This document shows, one piece after another, positions 42,039 through 51,792 of a stretch of DNA of 64,000 bases (within the stretch, counting starts at the first letter, position 1; every line of letters starts with the position of its first letter). The notes under the pieces were generated by a model. The model had not been told where the DNA came from. It saw nothing but the letters and a program-made list of their open reading frames with translations, and did no database searches. This stretch comes from Dactylosporangium vinaceum. Its GTDB lineage: Bacteria; Actinomycetota; Actinomycetes; Mycobacteriales; Micromonosporaceae. Made by a program: the position numbers and the translations under genes. Location: the NCBI RefSeq assembly GCF_019904175.1, contig NZ_CP061913.1:2542001-2606000 (forward strand). Reading direction: 5' to 3'.

Positions 42039-42128
42039 CCGATGGTGACCGCGGTGCTGATGGTGACTGCGGTGCCGATAATGAGCGCGGTGCCGAGCGT
42101 GACAGTGGTGCCGATGGTGACCGCGGTG
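42039..42128. repeat. 18-bp tandem repeat, five copies
   Basis: GCCGATGGTGACCGCGGT units start at 42039, 42057, 42075, 42093 and 42111; first and last are identical, the inner ones degenerate. Just downstream of the MFS gene stop. Confidence 0.85.
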
Positions 42129-42180
42129 CCAGTAAGGCTGCGGCGGGTGGGTGGCTGAGTGGTTGGGGCTCGGGGGTGGT

Positions 42181-43590
42181 TCAGAGTTGGCCGGTTCGGG
42201 AGTTGGCGGCGGGAGCCGGGTCGCTTGTGGCTCGGGCCTGTAGCAAGGCGTGGACCTCGGCTATGTCGGCTGGTGAGGTGCGGGCGGCCAGCCAGTACAT
42301 GATGCCGGTGGGGATGAAGAAGACCTGGAATGCGGCCAGGCCGATGGCCAGGTTCGCCGGTGGGGGGAAGCTTCTGGCCAGCGCGGCGAAGACCACGCCG
42401 ACCAGGCCGTTGCCGGCGGCGCGGCCCACGCCGTTGACCAGGTTGCCCAGGGAGTAGACGGTGCCGCGGTGCTCGGGTGGGTTGACGTCGGCGATCAGGG
42501 CGAACCAGTTCGGCGCGTTCGCTGAGGTGAGGGCGAGTGCGACGAGCGCCAGCAGGAACGCGCCGAGCAGGGACGGCGATGTGAAGAGGCTGCCGAGCAC
42601 GATCTCGATCGCCGGTTTGTGCTGTGGTGCCGGGAGGCTCACCGGGGCGAAGAACAGCAGGACGTACAGCGGAATCCCGGCCAGGATCCCGACGGCGGCG
42701 ACCTTGGCTCGGCCGCCCTTGTCCTTGCGTTGCCGGCGGTCGCCGATCAGGCCGCCGACGATCGAGAGCACGCCGCCGAGCTGGAACAGCGTGGCCAGGA
42801 GGCCGCCGACGGCTATCGCGGTCTGCTCGTCGTAGCCCTGGGCCTGGGCGCGGGCCTGGAACAGCCGCGGCAGCCAGACCAGGGAGCCGAACGCGGCCTG
42901 GGCGGTGAGGCCCTGCAGGATCAGCCAGACGTTCGTCCGGCGGGCGGCGATGCGGGGCAGGTCGTCAGTGGAGATGCGGTGCTCGTACTCCTCGCCGGCC
43001 GCGAACACCGCCGCGAGGTCCGGTTCGCTCTGGCCGCGGCGGATGTCGGCGGTGGTGAAGTACGCGGCGGACGCGGCCACGCCCAGCGCGGCCAGCACCC
43101 AGAACGGGGTCTTCCAGTCCCGGCCGCCGAGCTGGCTGGCGATGAGCACCCCGGCCAGCGTGCCGACGCCCTGGGACAGGCCCCACAGGCTCATGACGAG
43201 GCCGCGCCGCTTCGGCGAGATCAGGTCGCTGACCACCGAGAACCCGACGGAGCCGACCGCCCCGAGCCCGACGGCGGCGAGGAGCTGGGTGGCGAAGAAG
43301 GTCCAGTACCCGTCGGCGAGCGCGCTGCCCCCGGTCCCGGCGGCCCAGATCAGCGTCCCGATCATGAGGACGGGCTTGCGGTCGGTGCGGTCGCCGGCGT
43401 AGGCCCACAGGACCGCGGCGACCGCCGTCACCAGGTAGCTGATCGCGGTGACGACCCCGAGCGCCCCCTCGCCGACCCCGAGCGCCCGGCTGATCGGCGA
43501 GTAGAGCGGCGGCACGAGCCCGATCGCCACGTTATCGAGCGAGGCCAGGATGATGAACACGACCACGCTGTAGACCCGGTGCACCGTCAC
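42181..43590 (-). CDS. MFS transporter
   Basis: About 469 residues with twelve predicted helices and MFS motif A-like AYAGDRTDRKPVLMIG between helices 2 and 3. LISPKRRGLVMSLWGLSQGVG and PPEHRGTVYSLGNLVNGVGRAAGN are as in spinster-like and organic-acid MFS members. A GTG at 43590 is preferred over TTG 43596; GATGAT lies just upstream. Same strand as and 0.6 kb upstream of the ebo cluster, so it might export the product, but the gap and repeats make co-transcription unproven. Confidence 0.87.
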   Translation of the reverse strand: MTVHRVYSVVVFIILASLDNVAIGLVPPLYSPISRALGVGEGALGVVTAISYLVTAVAAVLWAYAGDRTDRKPVLMIGTLIWAAGTGGSALADGYWTFFATQLLAAVGLGAVGSVGFSVVSDLISPKRRGLVMSLWGLSQGVGTLAGVLIASQLGGRDWKTPFWVLAALGVAASAAYFTTADIRRGQSEPDLAAVFAAGEEYEHRISTDDLPRIAARRTNVWLILQGLTAQAAFGSLVWLPRLFQARAQAQGYDEQTAIAVGGLLATLFQLGGVLSIVGGLIGDRRQRKDKGGRAKVAAVGILAGIPLYVLLFFAPVSLPAPQHKPAIEIVLGSLFTSPSLLGAFLLALVALALTSANAPNWFALIADVNPPEHRGTVYSLGNLVNGVGRAAGNGLVGVVFAALARSFPPPANLAIGLAAFQVFFIPTGIMYWLAARTSPADIAEVHALLQARATSDPAPAANSRTGQL

Positions 43591-43645
43591 ACCCAATCAT
43601 CGCCTGTCGCCGCGGGTGCGGGCAGGTGGGGAGGGGGCCGGGGCG

Positions 43646-45799
43646 TCAGTTGCCGAACGCCCTCTGGTGGCTCGGTGGGGTGAACTGGACGACCGGCTGA
43701 CCCTGGAGGGCGGCCTTCAGGGTGTAGGCGACCGCGTTGTTGATGACCGGGTGCGACATCGTCTTGTTGATCTGGGGGTTGTCCGGGTCGGTGAGGATGC
43801 CGGCCACCGCGAGCTGCTTCGTCATCGCCACGAACGTGGCGCTCTTGCCGCTGTCGGTCGTGCCGGTCTTCCCGGCGACCGGGCGGCCGACGTCGCCGCG
43901 GACGCCTGTCGCGGTGCCGGAGGGCGGGCAGTTGTTGAAGGCGGACTGGTCGCCGACGGGGCAGCGGGCCATGTCGACGGCGGCGCGGGCGATGTCCGGG
44001 TCGACCACCTGCTTGCACTGCGGCTGGCCCGTATCGATCTTGTTGCCGGAGAGGTCACGGATCTCCGTGATCGGCGTCGGGGCGCAGTACTTGCCGTCGG
44101 CGGCCAGTGTCGCGTAGGCGCCGGCCAGGTCCAGCGGCGTGGTGTCCGAGACGCCGAGCGTGAACGCGCCCCAGGTCTTGGCGTCCTTGGCCAGGCCGAC
44201 GTCGACCGAGGAGCGGAACTGGATGCCCAGCCGCTTGGCCACGTCGACGACGTGGTCGGCGCCGACGCGCTGCTCGAGGGGCACGAAGTAGGTGTTCAGC
44301 GACATGCCGAAGCCCTGCCACATGTTGAACACGCCTGTCGGGTCGCCCTCGGAGTTCTTCGGACAGTAGTGCGGGCCGTTGCAGGCCGCCGGGCTGCTCG
44401 CGCTGATCGGGTAGTCGGACACGAACTGGGCCTGGACGTCCTCCTGGTGGGCCAGCGGGAGCCCGGACTCCATCGCCGCGACGGCGGTGAAGATCTTGAA
44501 CGAGGAGCCGGCCTGGTAGCCGGGCACGTCCGGGCCGCCGGTGATGAACGGCACCGTCGTGTTCGGATAGTTGCCCTTCTGCCCCTTGCGGTCCGGGTTG
44601 GTGCTGGTGCCGTTCTGTGACTGGTCATTGCTGAAGTTGCGGTTGGTGGCCAGCGCCTGGACCCGCCCGGTGCCCGGCTCGACCGCGGCGACCATCACGG
44701 CCTCGGAGTTGCCCATGCCCACGTTCGCGGAGCCGACGTCGGGCTGGTTCTTGGCGTACTTGAACGCCGCCGCCTGCGTCTGCACGTTGAGCGAGCTGAT
44801 GATCGTGTAGCCGCCCGAGCGCAGCTTGTTCTCCCGGTCGTACGCGTCCGCGCCGAACGCCGGCTGCTCGTCCCACCAGCGCCGCAGGTAGTCGCACAGG
44901 AACCCGGCGCCGAGATCGGCCCGCTGGACCTGCTCGCAGCCCTCCGGCGTGCGCTGGCCGACGATCGTGAGCTTCTGCGCCTTGGCCTCGTCGCGCTGCT
45001 GCGGGGTGATGTACTTCATCAGGACCATCTGGTCGAGCACGTACCCCTCGCGCGCGATCGCCTTCGGCAGCCCGTCAGCCGTCGCCGGGTCGTTCGTCGA
45101 CGGCGCCTTCACCAGGCCCGCCAGCAGCGCCGACTCGGCAAGCGTGAGATCCTTCGGGTCCTTGCCGAAGTACACGTGCGCCGCCGCGTAGATCCCGTAG
45201 GTCCCGTGGCCGAATGTCGAGATGTTCAGGTACCCCTGCAGGATCTGCTGCTTCGAAAGCTTCTTCTCCAGCGCCATCGCGAGCTTCATCTCTTTGAGCT
45301 TGCGGGTCGGCGTCTTGGCCGTCGCGTCGACGACCTCCTGCGGGGTCTTGGCCGAGTAGGCGATCACCTGCCGCACGTACTGCATCGTCAGGGTCGAGGC
45401 GCCCTGCTGGTCGCCACCCTCCTGGTTGTTCACGAACGCCCGGGCGACGCCCTTGAGGTCCACGCCCCGGTGCTCGTAGAACCGGTTGTCCTCGGCCGCC
45501 ACCATCGCCTGCGTCATCACCGGCGCCACGTCGGCGATCGCCACGTCCCGCCGGTTCTCGTCGTACATCATGGCCAGGAGCGTCTTGGCGTCACTGGCGT
45601 AGATGTAGGAGATCTGCGGCGACGGGAGCACGTCGAGGTCGGTCGGCAGATCCTCGAACGTGTCGGCCCCCGACTTCACGGCCAGCCCGGAGAAGGCCAG
45701 CCCGGGGAACGCGGCCGCGGCCACCACCACTCCGGCGAACAATCCGCTGAGCAACAACGACGCGACGGCCTTCAAGGCAACATTGGGACGCAAACGCAC
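43646..45799 (-). CDS. Bifunctional penicillin-binding protein (GT51 + transpeptidase)
   Basis: Class A PBP of about 717 residues. Membrane anchor near the N-terminus, GT51 glycosyltransferase with AAEDNRFYEHRGVDLKGVARA (catalytic Glu) and GASTLTMQYVRQ. The transpeptidase has SSFKIF (SxxK nucleophile), SLN in MSLNTYF, and KTGTT. Polymerises and cross-links peptidoglycan outside the membrane. GTG 45799 (MRLRPNVALK) is chosen because a TAACGC -10-like box lies 7 nt upstream; GTG 45835 is in frame. Convergent/divergent context gives no clue to its specific role. Confidence 0.93.
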   Translation of the reverse strand: MRLRPNVALKAVASLLLSGLFAGVVVAAAAFPGLAFSGLAVKSGADTFEDLPTDLDVLPSPQISYIYASDAKTLLAMMYDENRRDVAIADVAPVMTQAMVAAEDNRFYEHRGVDLKGVARAFVNNQEGGDQQGASTLTMQYVRQVIAYSAKTPQEVVDATAKTPTRKLKEMKLAMALEKKLSKQQILQGYLNISTFGHGTYGIYAAAHVYFGKDPKDLTLAESALLAGLVKAPSTNDPATADGLPKAIAREGYVLDQMVLMKYITPQQRDEAKAQKLTIVGQRTPEGCEQVQRADLGAGFLCDYLRRWWDEQPAFGADAYDRENKLRSGGYTIISSLNVQTQAAAFKYAKNQPDVGSANVGMGNSEAVMVAAVEPGTGRVQALATNRNFSNDQSQNGTSTNPDRKGQKGNYPNTTVPFITGGPDVPGYQAGSSFKIFTAVAAMESGLPLAHQEDVQAQFVSDYPISASSPAACNGPHYCPKNSEGDPTGVFNMWQGFGMSLNTYFVPLEQRVGADHVVDVAKRLGIQFRSSVDVGLAKDAKTWGAFTLGVSDTTPLDLAGAYATLAADGKYCAPTPITEIRDLSGNKIDTGQPQCKQVVDPDIARAAVDMARCPVGDQSAFNNCPPSGTATGVRGDVGRPVAGKTGTTDSGKSATFVAMTKQLAVAGILTDPDNPQINKTMSHPVINNAVAYTLKAALQGQPVVQFTPPSHQRAFGN

Positions 45800-45901
45800 C
45801 CTGCAAGCGTTACCCCACCCGGCGGCCGGCGACACGTGAAAAATGACACCGGATCGCCTGACAACCGAATTGGCACTCTGACGTGAGGAGGATGTTCATC
45901 G

Positions 45902-46981
45902 GTGAACGGCCGCCGCCTGCTGCGCTGCGTGCCATTGGCCGCAATAATTTCCCTGCTGGCCGCGCTGCAAACCCGCGCCTGGGCAATGCCGTGGCCGCTC
46001 ACGCTGGCGGTCGCGCTCGCGCTGGGCGCCGCCGCGCTGATCCGCCACCGCCCGGCCGCCGTCGCCGTGGCGGCCGCCGCGCTCACCGCGTGCACCTACG
46101 CCGGCTACGGTCAGGGCCGGCTCGGCTGGCCCTGGCCGGCCGTCGGCTGCGCCGAACTGCTGATCCTGCTGTACCGCCAGAGCGCCCGCACCCGGCGCCG
46201 CGACGCCCTCGCGGCCGGCGTCCTGATCCCGCTCGCGATGCTGGTCCCGGCCGCGTGGACCGTCCCGCTGCCGTGGGGCCTGATCCTCCTCACGACCACC
46301 GCAACGCTCGTCGCGCTCTGGCTGGGCGACAGCGCCCGGACCCGCCGGGAGGCCCAGACGCGCCTGCGGCAGGAGAGCGCCCGCCTGGCTGTACTGCAGG
46401 AGCGCGCCCGGATCGCGAGAGACCTCCACGACGTGGTCGCCCACCACCTGTCCCTCATCGCACTGGAGTCCCAGGCCGCGCCGCTGCGCACCCCGGCGCT
46501 CCCGCCGGCCGCCACCGAGTCCTTCGCGCAGGTGCACCGCCTGGCGCGGGCGGGCCTGGTGGAAATGCGATCGCTGCTGCGGCTCCTGCGCTCCCGGAAT
46601 CCGGACCTGCCCGCCTTGATCGCGCAATTCCAGGCGGCCGGCGCGGTAATCACCTGCACCGCGGACGCGGCCTTAGACCACCTTCCGGAAGTTGTCCAGC
46701 TGACCGCGTACCGAATCGTTCAGGAATCTCTCAGCAATGCCACCAGACACGCGCCTGGCGCTCCCATTCAACTCGCGATCACGCAATTGTCGGGTCGCGT
46801 ACGGCTGACCGTCAGCAACGCTGTTCCCGCAATGTCGGACATGTCGGAAAAGACGGAGGGGCTGGGGCTTGTCGGCATGCGGGAGCGGGTGGCGGCCCTG
46901 GGCGGCACCCTGGTCGCCGGGTCCTCGCCGGAGGGCTTCATCGTGGAGGCCGAGCTGCCGACCGACGGGGGAGTGACGTGA
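45902..46981 (+). CDS. NarL-type sensor histidine kinase
   Basis: 359 residues. Four to five membrane helices in the first 135 residues with almost no extracellular loops, then HisKA_3 dimerisation helix LQERARIARDLHDVVAHHLSLIALE with phospho-acceptor H176, and a HATPase domain (IVQESLSNATRHAPG N-box, GLGLVGMRERVAALGG). Intramembrane-sensing type such as LiaS-like kinases. GTG with GAGGAGG about 10 nt upstream. Overlaps the regulator gene by 4 nt. Confidence 0.92.
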   Translation: MNGRRLLRCVPLAAIISLLAALQTRAWAMPWPLTLAVALALGAAALIRHRPAAVAVAAAALTACTYAGYGQGRLGWPWPAVGCAELLILLYRQSARTRRRDALAAGVLIPLAMLVPAAWTVPLPWGLILLTTTATLVALWLGDSARTRREAQTRLRQESARLAVLQERARIARDLHDVVAHHLSLIALESQAAPLRTPALPPAATESFAQVHRLARAGLVEMRSLLRLLRSRNPDLPALIAQFQAAGAVITCTADAALDHLPEVVQLTAYRIVQESLSNATRHAPGAPIQLAITQLSGRVRLTVSNAVPAMSDMSEKTEGLGLVGMRERVAALGGTLVAGSSPEGFIVEAELPTDGGVT

Positions 46982-47640
46982 TCCGGGTGCTCATCGCCGA
47001 CGACCAGCCCATCGCCCGGCAGGGCCTGGCCACGCTCCTGACCACCGCACCCGACATCGAGGTCGTGGGCCTGGCCGCCGACGGCCGGTCCGCGGTCGCG
47101 GCGGTCGCCGGCCTGCACCCGGACGTCGTGGTCATGGACGTCCGCATGCCGGTGCTCGACGGCATCGCCGCCACCGCCGAGATCACCGCGGCCGGCCCGG
47201 CCAGGGTGCTGGTGCTCACGACGTTCGACGTGGACGAGTACGTGTACGACGCCCTCCTGGCCGGGGCCAGCGGCTTCCTGCTCAAGGACTGCGACGCCGC
47301 CGAGCTGGTGCGGGCCGTCCGGGTCATCGCCGCCGGCGACGCCCTCCTCGCCCCGGCGGTGACCCGGCGCCTGCTGGCCGACTTCCAGCGGGCCCGCCCG
47401 CCGCGGCCGATCGCGGCGGCGACCTCCCGCCTGGCCACCCTCACACCGCGCGAGCGCGAGGTCCTGGCGGAGGTCGCCCGCGGCCTCGCCAACGCCGAGA
47501 TCGCCGAGCGCCTGCACGTGGCCGAGGAGACGGTGAAGACCCACGTGGGCCGGGTGCTGCACAAGCTCGGCCTGCGCGACCGCGCGCAGGCCATCGTCGT
47601 CGCGTACGAGACCCGGCTGGTGACACCGCCTGGCTCCTGA
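46978..47640 (+). CDS. NarL/LuxR-type response regulator
   Basis: 220 residues. Receiver with D8/D9, phospho-acceptor D54 in VVVMDVRMPVLDG, Lys in FLLKDC; C-terminal LuxR helix-turn-helix LTPREREVLAEVARGLANAEIAERLHVAEETVKTHVGRVLHKLG. GTG start overlapping the kinase TGA (GTGA). The ABC genes that follow on the same strand are likely targets, as in many envelope-stress systems (inference). Confidence 0.93.
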   Translation: MIRVLIADDQPIARQGLATLLTTAPDIEVVGLAADGRSAVAAVAGLHPDVVVMDVRMPVLDGIAATAEITAAGPARVLVLTTFDVDEYVYDALLAGASGFLLKDCDAAELVRAVRVIAAGDALLAPAVTRRLLADFQRARPPRPIAAATSRLATLTPREREVLAEVARGLANAEIAERLHVAEETVKTHVGRVLHKLGLRDRAQAIVVAYETRLVTPPGS

Positions 47641-47693
47641 GAGCTACGGGGAAAGCCACCTCCGGGCGGGACGACCGCGCGCCCGCGCGGGCC

Positions 47694-47699
47694 TAGCGT
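47694..47699 (+). promoter_or_regulatory. Leaderless -10 box (TAGCGT)
   Basis: TAGCGT ends 8 nt before the ABC ATPase ATG at 47708, so the transporter probably has its own promoter. Confidence 0.5.
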
Positions 47700-47707
47700 C
47701 GGCGGGC

Positions 47708-48412
47708 ATGGCGAACATCGCAATCCGCGGCCTGACCAAGCGGTTCGGCCCCGTCACCGCCGTCGACCGGCTCGACGCCGACGTACGCGAGGGCGCGGTC
47801 ACCGGCCTCCTCGGCCCGAACGCGGCCGGCAAGACGACAACGCTGCGCATGCTGCTCGGGCTGATACGCCCGGATGCGGGCGCGGCCACGATCGGCGGGG
47901 TGCGGTACCACCGCATGGAACGTCCGTCCTTGACCGTCGGCGCCGCGCTGGACGGCGCCCAGCCGCATCCCGGCCGCACCGGCCGCGCCCACCTGCGCAT
48001 CCTCGCCGCCGCGGCCGGCCTGCCACGCACCCGCGCCGATGACGTGCTGGACACCGTCGGCCTGACCGCCGCCGCCGGCCGCCGCGCCGGCACGTACTCC
48101 CTCGGCCAGCGCCAGCGCCTGGCCCTCGCCGCCGCCCTGCTCGGCGACCCGCCGGTCCTCATCCTCGACGAGCCGGCGAACGGCCTCGACCCGGCCGGCA
48201 TCCGCTGGCTCCGCGACCTCCTCCGCGCCCGCGCCGCCGAGGGCCACACGGTCCTCGTCTCCAGCCACCAGCTCTCCGAACTCGCCCGCACGGCCGACGA
48301 GGTGATCATCATGGCGGCCGGCACGGTGCGCGGCCAGTTGCCGACGGCCGATCTGACCGCCCACAAGCTCGAGGTGTTGTACCTGCGGATGACCGGCGAG
48401 CACGATGTGTGA
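47708..48412 (+). CDS. ABC transporter ATP-binding protein
   Basis: 234 residues: Walker A GPNAAGKTTTLR (Ala in place of the usual Gly before AGK, tolerated), signature YSLGQRQRLALA, Walker B LILDEPANGLD, switch SSHQL. Short single-domain ATPase as in drug or peptide exporters. Overlaps the permease by 8 nt. Likely regulated by the adjacent two-component system. Confidence 0.92.
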   Translation: MANIAIRGLTKRFGPVTAVDRLDADVREGAVTGLLGPNAAGKTTTLRMLLGLIRPDAGAATIGGVRYHRMERPSLTVGAALDGAQPHPGRTGRAHLRILAAAAGLPRTRADDVLDTVGLTAAAGRRAGTYSLGQRQRLALAAALLGDPPVLILDEPANGLDPAGIRWLRDLLRARAAEGHTVLVSSHQLSELARTADEVIIMAAGTVRGQLPTADLTAHKLEVLYLRMTGEHDV

Positions 48413-49181
48413 GCTGATCCGGGCCGAGTCGCTCAAGCTGCGCGCCACCCGTTCGACGGGCGGGCTGGTGGCCGGGCTGGCCGTGCTCGAGGTGCTGACC
48501 GTGCTCCTGCCGCTGGCCCTGGCCCCGCTGCACGGCGGGCGGTTCGCGCTGGCCGGCGACTTCGCTCAGCGCACGCTCGCCTGCGCCGGCGGGACCGCGG
48601 CCGGCCTGGTCGCGATCGTGCTGGGCGTGCTGGGGATGGCGGGGGAGTACCGGCACCGGACGCTGACGCCGACGCTGCTCGTCACGCCGGACCGGACCCG
48701 GCTGCTCGCCGCGAAGGCCTGCGTCGCCGCGGTCGCCGGCGGGCTGCTCGGCGCGGGCGCCGCCGCGGTCTCGCTGGCCGCCGTCGCGCTCGGGGTGCCG
48801 CTGCGGGGTGCGCCGCTCGTGCTCGCGGGCGGGGACGTGGCGGCGATCGCGGTGGGCGGGGTGCTGTACCCGGCGCTGGCCGCGCTGCTCGGGCTCGGCA
48901 TCGGCGCGGTCGTGCGCGACCCGGTCGTCGCCGTGTCCGGAATACTGGCGCTGTTCTTCGTCGTCGAGACCGTGCTCACCGCGGTCGCGCCCGGGCCGGC
49001 GCGGTGGCTGCCCGGGCAGGCCGGTTCGGCGCTGGCCTTCCCGGCGGGCCCGGCCGCCGAGGGCGGTCCCCTCGGCGGCCACGTGCTCGACCAGGCGACG
49101 GGCGGGCTGACGCTCGCGGGCTACGTGGCCGCGGTCGGCGTCGCCGCACTGCTGGTGACCCGCCGCCGGGACATCACCTGA
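48405..49181 (+). CDS. ABC transporter permease
   Basis: 258 residues with about six membrane helices, ABC-2 type. The cytoplasmic N-terminus ELIRAESLKLRATRS and MAGEYRHRTLTPTLLVTPDRTRLLAAK between helices are typical of actinobacterial ABC-2 permeases. Works with the ATPase whose stop it overlaps. Confidence 0.87.
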   Translation: MCELIRAESLKLRATRSTGGLVAGLAVLEVLTVLLPLALAPLHGGRFALAGDFAQRTLACAGGTAAGLVAIVLGVLGMAGEYRHRTLTPTLLVTPDRTRLLAAKACVAAVAGGLLGAGAAAVSLAAVALGVPLRGAPLVLAGGDVAAIAVGGVLYPALAALLGLGIGAVVRDPVVAVSGILALFFVVETVLTAVAPGPARWLPGQAGSALAFPAGPAAEGGPLGGHVLDQATGGLTLAGYVAAVGVAALLVTRRRDIT

Positions 49182-49193
49182 GCGCGTTGCCGG

Positions 49194-49266
49194 AAGTCCT
49201 GTCCGCTGGGCCGACTCAGACGGCCGGGCCGTCGGGCGACAGCCGCCGGGGTTACGGACAGGGCTT
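49194..49266. terminator. Nested hairpins between convergent genes
   Basis: Outer arms AAGTCCTGTCCG (49194) and CGGACAGGGCTT (49255) pair with one mismatch; an inner hairpin GACGGC/GCCGTC lies at 49219-49233. Suited to stop transcripts from both sides. Confidence 0.55.
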
Positions 49267-49305
49267 CTGAGCAGGCGCTCAGCGCACGTCCCCGGACCGG
49301 GCGCC

Positions 49306-50061
49306 CTACAGGATCTTCAGGTGGAAGCCGCCGTCGACGTCGATGACCTGGCCGGTGGAGAACGGGAGCAGGTCGCCGGCGATCGCGACCACCGCCTTGC
49401 CAACGTCCTCGGGGGTGCCCCAGCGGCGGATCGGGGTGACGCCCTCGTCGAGGATCAGGCGGTCGTACTTCTCCTTGACCCCGCCGGTCATGTCGGTCGC
49501 GATGATGCCGGGCCGGACCTCGTACACGTTGATGCCGTGCTCGGCCAGCCGCGCGGCGTACAGCTTGGTGAGCATGGACAGGCCGGACTTGGTGATGCAG
49601 TAGTCGCCGCGGTTCGTGCTCGCCGTGTACGCGCTCATCGACGAGATCGTGACGATCCGGCCCGCGGTGCCCGCGCTGATCATGCGGTTGGCGACCAGCT
49701 GGGTGAGGAAGTACGGCCCCTTGAGGTTGATCGAGACGAGCCGGTCGAACGACTCCTCCCCGGCCTCCAGGATGTCCGCCCGCACCGACGGCGCGACACC
49801 GGCGTTGTTCACGAGCAGCCCGATGTCCCCGAACGCCCGGTACGCCTCCTCCACGAGCCGGTGGCGGTCCTGCGAATCGGCTACGTCTGCGCGTACGACA
49901 GCTGCCTTGGCTCCGGCCTTTTCGACATCGGCCGCCACCTCCTCGGCCGCCGCCGCGTTGCTCGCGTAGTTGACCACGACGTCCCAGCCGGCCCCGGCCA
50001 GGGCGAGCGCGATGCCGCGGCCGATCCCGCGCGACGCTCCGGTGACGATGGCGGCGCTCAT
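49306..50061 (-). CDS. SDR-family dehydrogenase of GH88 operon
   Basis: 251 residues, classical short-chain dehydrogenase: [14 protein letters not shown] cofactor loop, VNNAG, catalytic Ser in ISSMSAY and Y-x3-K in DYCITKSG, C-terminal [11 protein letters not shown]. Resembles 3-oxoacyl-ACP reductase-like SDRs, but its coupling (ATGA) to a GH88 hydrolase points to a sugar or uronate substrate, for example reduction of the keto-uronate released by the hydrolase (inference). Confidence 0.88.
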   Translation of the reverse strand: MSAAIVTGASRGIGRGIALALAGAGWDVVVNYASNAAAAEEVAADVEKAGAKAAVVRADVADSQDRHRLVEEAYRAFGDIGLLVNNAGVAPSVRADILEAGEESFDRLVSINLKGPYFLTQLVANRMISAGTAGRIVTISSMSAYTASTNRGDYCITKSGLSMLTKLYAARLAEHGINVYEVRPGIIATDMTGGVKEKYDRLILDEGVTPIRRWGTPEDVGKAVVAIAGDLLPFSTGQVIDVDGGFHLKIL

Positions 50062-51353
50062 GCCACGCCGCCGAAGAAGGTGTAGTACGGGCCGCTGTCC
50101 AGGCGCAGGAGGTACAGGCCCAGCTCGCGGAGGTGGTAGTCGCCCCACATGCTCGACTCCCCGTTCGGGACCTGCTGGCCCTCGTGGATCTGGTCCCAGC
50201 CGTTGGGGCGGTGGTAGACCGAGTGCAGCAGGAGCCCCTGGTGGCTCGGGTCGGTCGCGAGGTACGGCTCCTGGAGCAGTGCCCGGGCGACCGTGAGGCC
50301 GGCCTGGGTGTACCGCTGGTCGCCGAGCGCGTGGCCCAGGCGCAGGAGGCCCTGCGCACCGATGGCCGCGGCGCTGGAGTCGACCGGCTCGTGGGCGTTG
50401 TACGGGTCGGCGGGGGCGTCGAGGTCGAGGTGGTGCAGCCCCGGGGCGCCGGTGTCCCAGTACGGCACGCCGTCGGCGGGGGAGGAGTCGATGTAGAAGT
50501 CGCAGGTCGCCTGCGCGGCCTCCCGGAACGTCTCGTCGTCCTCGAACTCGAGCAGCTCCGCGAAGCCCAGCATCGCCCAGGCCAGCCCGCGGGTCCAGGT
50601 GGAGAAGGGGGAGTACCCCTGCTGCGTGGACGGCGCCCGGAAGCGCCCGTCGTTGGTGTTGAACAGCGCCTCGTGGACGGTGCGGCCGCGCACGTCGTAG
50701 GCGTCCCGTCCGGTGCCGTAGAAGACGTTGTACCGGGCGGTGTTGGCCGCGTGCTGGCGCATCCGCTCGCGCAGGTCGATCTTCTCGTCGTGCTCGCCCA
50801 TGAGCACGTGGCCGAGCCGGTGCGCGACGGCGAGGGAGCGGCACGAGCGGATCGTGTCGACGAAGAGGGACTGGGGGCCGTTGAAGCTGTAGATGTACCC
50901 GGTACCGTCCTCGATCTTCTGCCACCGAGCCGCCTGCACCGCCCCCGATACCTTGAGCGCGAGCTCGGCCGCGACCTGCTCGGCCGGCTCGATCCGGCCC
51001 TCTTTGATCAGCCTGAGGACGGCCCCGTAGGTGCTGACGTTGTTGAACCCGTGGTCGTGTACCCCGATGTGGCTGACGTGCGGCGCCATGACCTTCCTGG
51101 TCTGCTCCAGCCCGAGCTCCCTGAACCGCTCGTCGCCGGTGGCATCGAACTGCAGCAGCGCCGAGCCGACCTGGAACCCCTGCGTCCACTCGGTCCACCC
51201 CCGCGCGGTGTACCGCCCGTCGACCGTGAACACCGGCGAGCCGTCCGTGCCGTAGGGGTCGAGCGCCAGGATCTTCCCGGCGGAGAGCTCGAACATCCGC
51301 TCAACGTCGCCGAGGAGATCCTTGGAGCTGAGTGCATAGTCGATCCGCAACAT
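50058..51353 (-). CDS. Glycoside hydrolase family 88/105 (unsaturated uronyl hydrolase)
   Basis: 431 residues, alpha/alpha-barrel. GH88 signatures: [55 protein letters not shown], and [29 protein letters not shown]88 enzymes hydrolyse unsaturated glucuronyl or galacturonyl residues left by polysaccharide lyases, in the cytoplasm; no signal peptide is present here, as expected. A LacI-type operator sits 17 bp before the start codon and matches the one at 16865, linking this operon with the cupin/Gfo-Idh/isomerase operon. Confidence 0.88.
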   Translation of the reverse strand: MLRIDYALSSKDLLGDVERMFELSAGKILALDPYGTDGSPVFTVDGRYTARGWTEWTQGFQVGSALLQFDATGDERFRELGLEQTRKVMAPHVSHIGVHDHGFNNVSTYGAVLRLIKEGRIEPAEQVAAELALKVSGAVQAARWQKIEDGTGYIYSFNGPQSLFVDTIRSCRSLAVAHRLGHVLMGEHDEKIDLRERMRQHAANTARYNVFYGTGRDAYDVRGRTVHEALFNTNDGRFRAPSTQQGYSPFSTWTRGLAWAMLGFAELLEFEDDETFREAAQATCDFYIDSSPADGVPYWDTGAPGLHHLDLDAPADPYNAHEPVDSSAAAIGAQGLLRLGHALGDQRYTQAGLTVARALLQEPYLATDPSHQGLLLHSVYHRPNGWDQIHEGQQVPNGESSMWGDYHLRELGLYLLRLDSGPYYTFFGGVA

Positions 51354-51369
51354 GCTTCCGCATGCTACT

Positions 51370-51387
51370 CAGGAAAGCCCTTTCCTG
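51370..51387. promoter_or_regulatory. LacI-type operator CAGGAAAGCCCTTTCCTG
   Basis: 18-bp dyad with the same 7-bp arms (CAGGAAA/TTTCCTG) as the operator at 16865-16882, just upstream of the GH88 start. Confidence 0.75.
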
Positions 51388-51792
51388 AAACCCCGCCCGC
51401 TCGCGCCCGCCCCGCCCGGCCCGCAACCGGCCCTTCCGAGGTGCACCGACGCCCGCCCGGAGCACAACGGACACCGAGCCCGACACGGCGCCAGCCGACG
51501 TGCGCAGCGAGGTCGGCCCGCTGCCGAGCCGACACGGAGATCAGGGTCGATGCCGAGTCAGGGTTGGCGCGGGATGGGCGGCTCGGACCCGCCGCGTCTC
51601 GCTGTCAGCCGGCAGTTCTGCGCTGTGCACGCTTGCGGGCGGTGCCTGCCGTCGCGGACCCCAGAGCGGGCGTGGAGCCCGAAGCGGACGTGGAGCAGGG
51701 CCCCGCGCGGATCAGCGGACGCGGAGATCAGGGGCCGGCGCGGGGTCGGATTCGGCGGGAGCTCGGGGCCGTGGGGCGGAGCGTGGTGCGGG
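51388..51792. other. Intergenic region
   Basis: 405 bp between the GH88 operator and the NTF2-like gene stop. Loose repeats around GGAGATCAGGG (51536, 51724) only; no gene seen. Confidence 0.5.
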
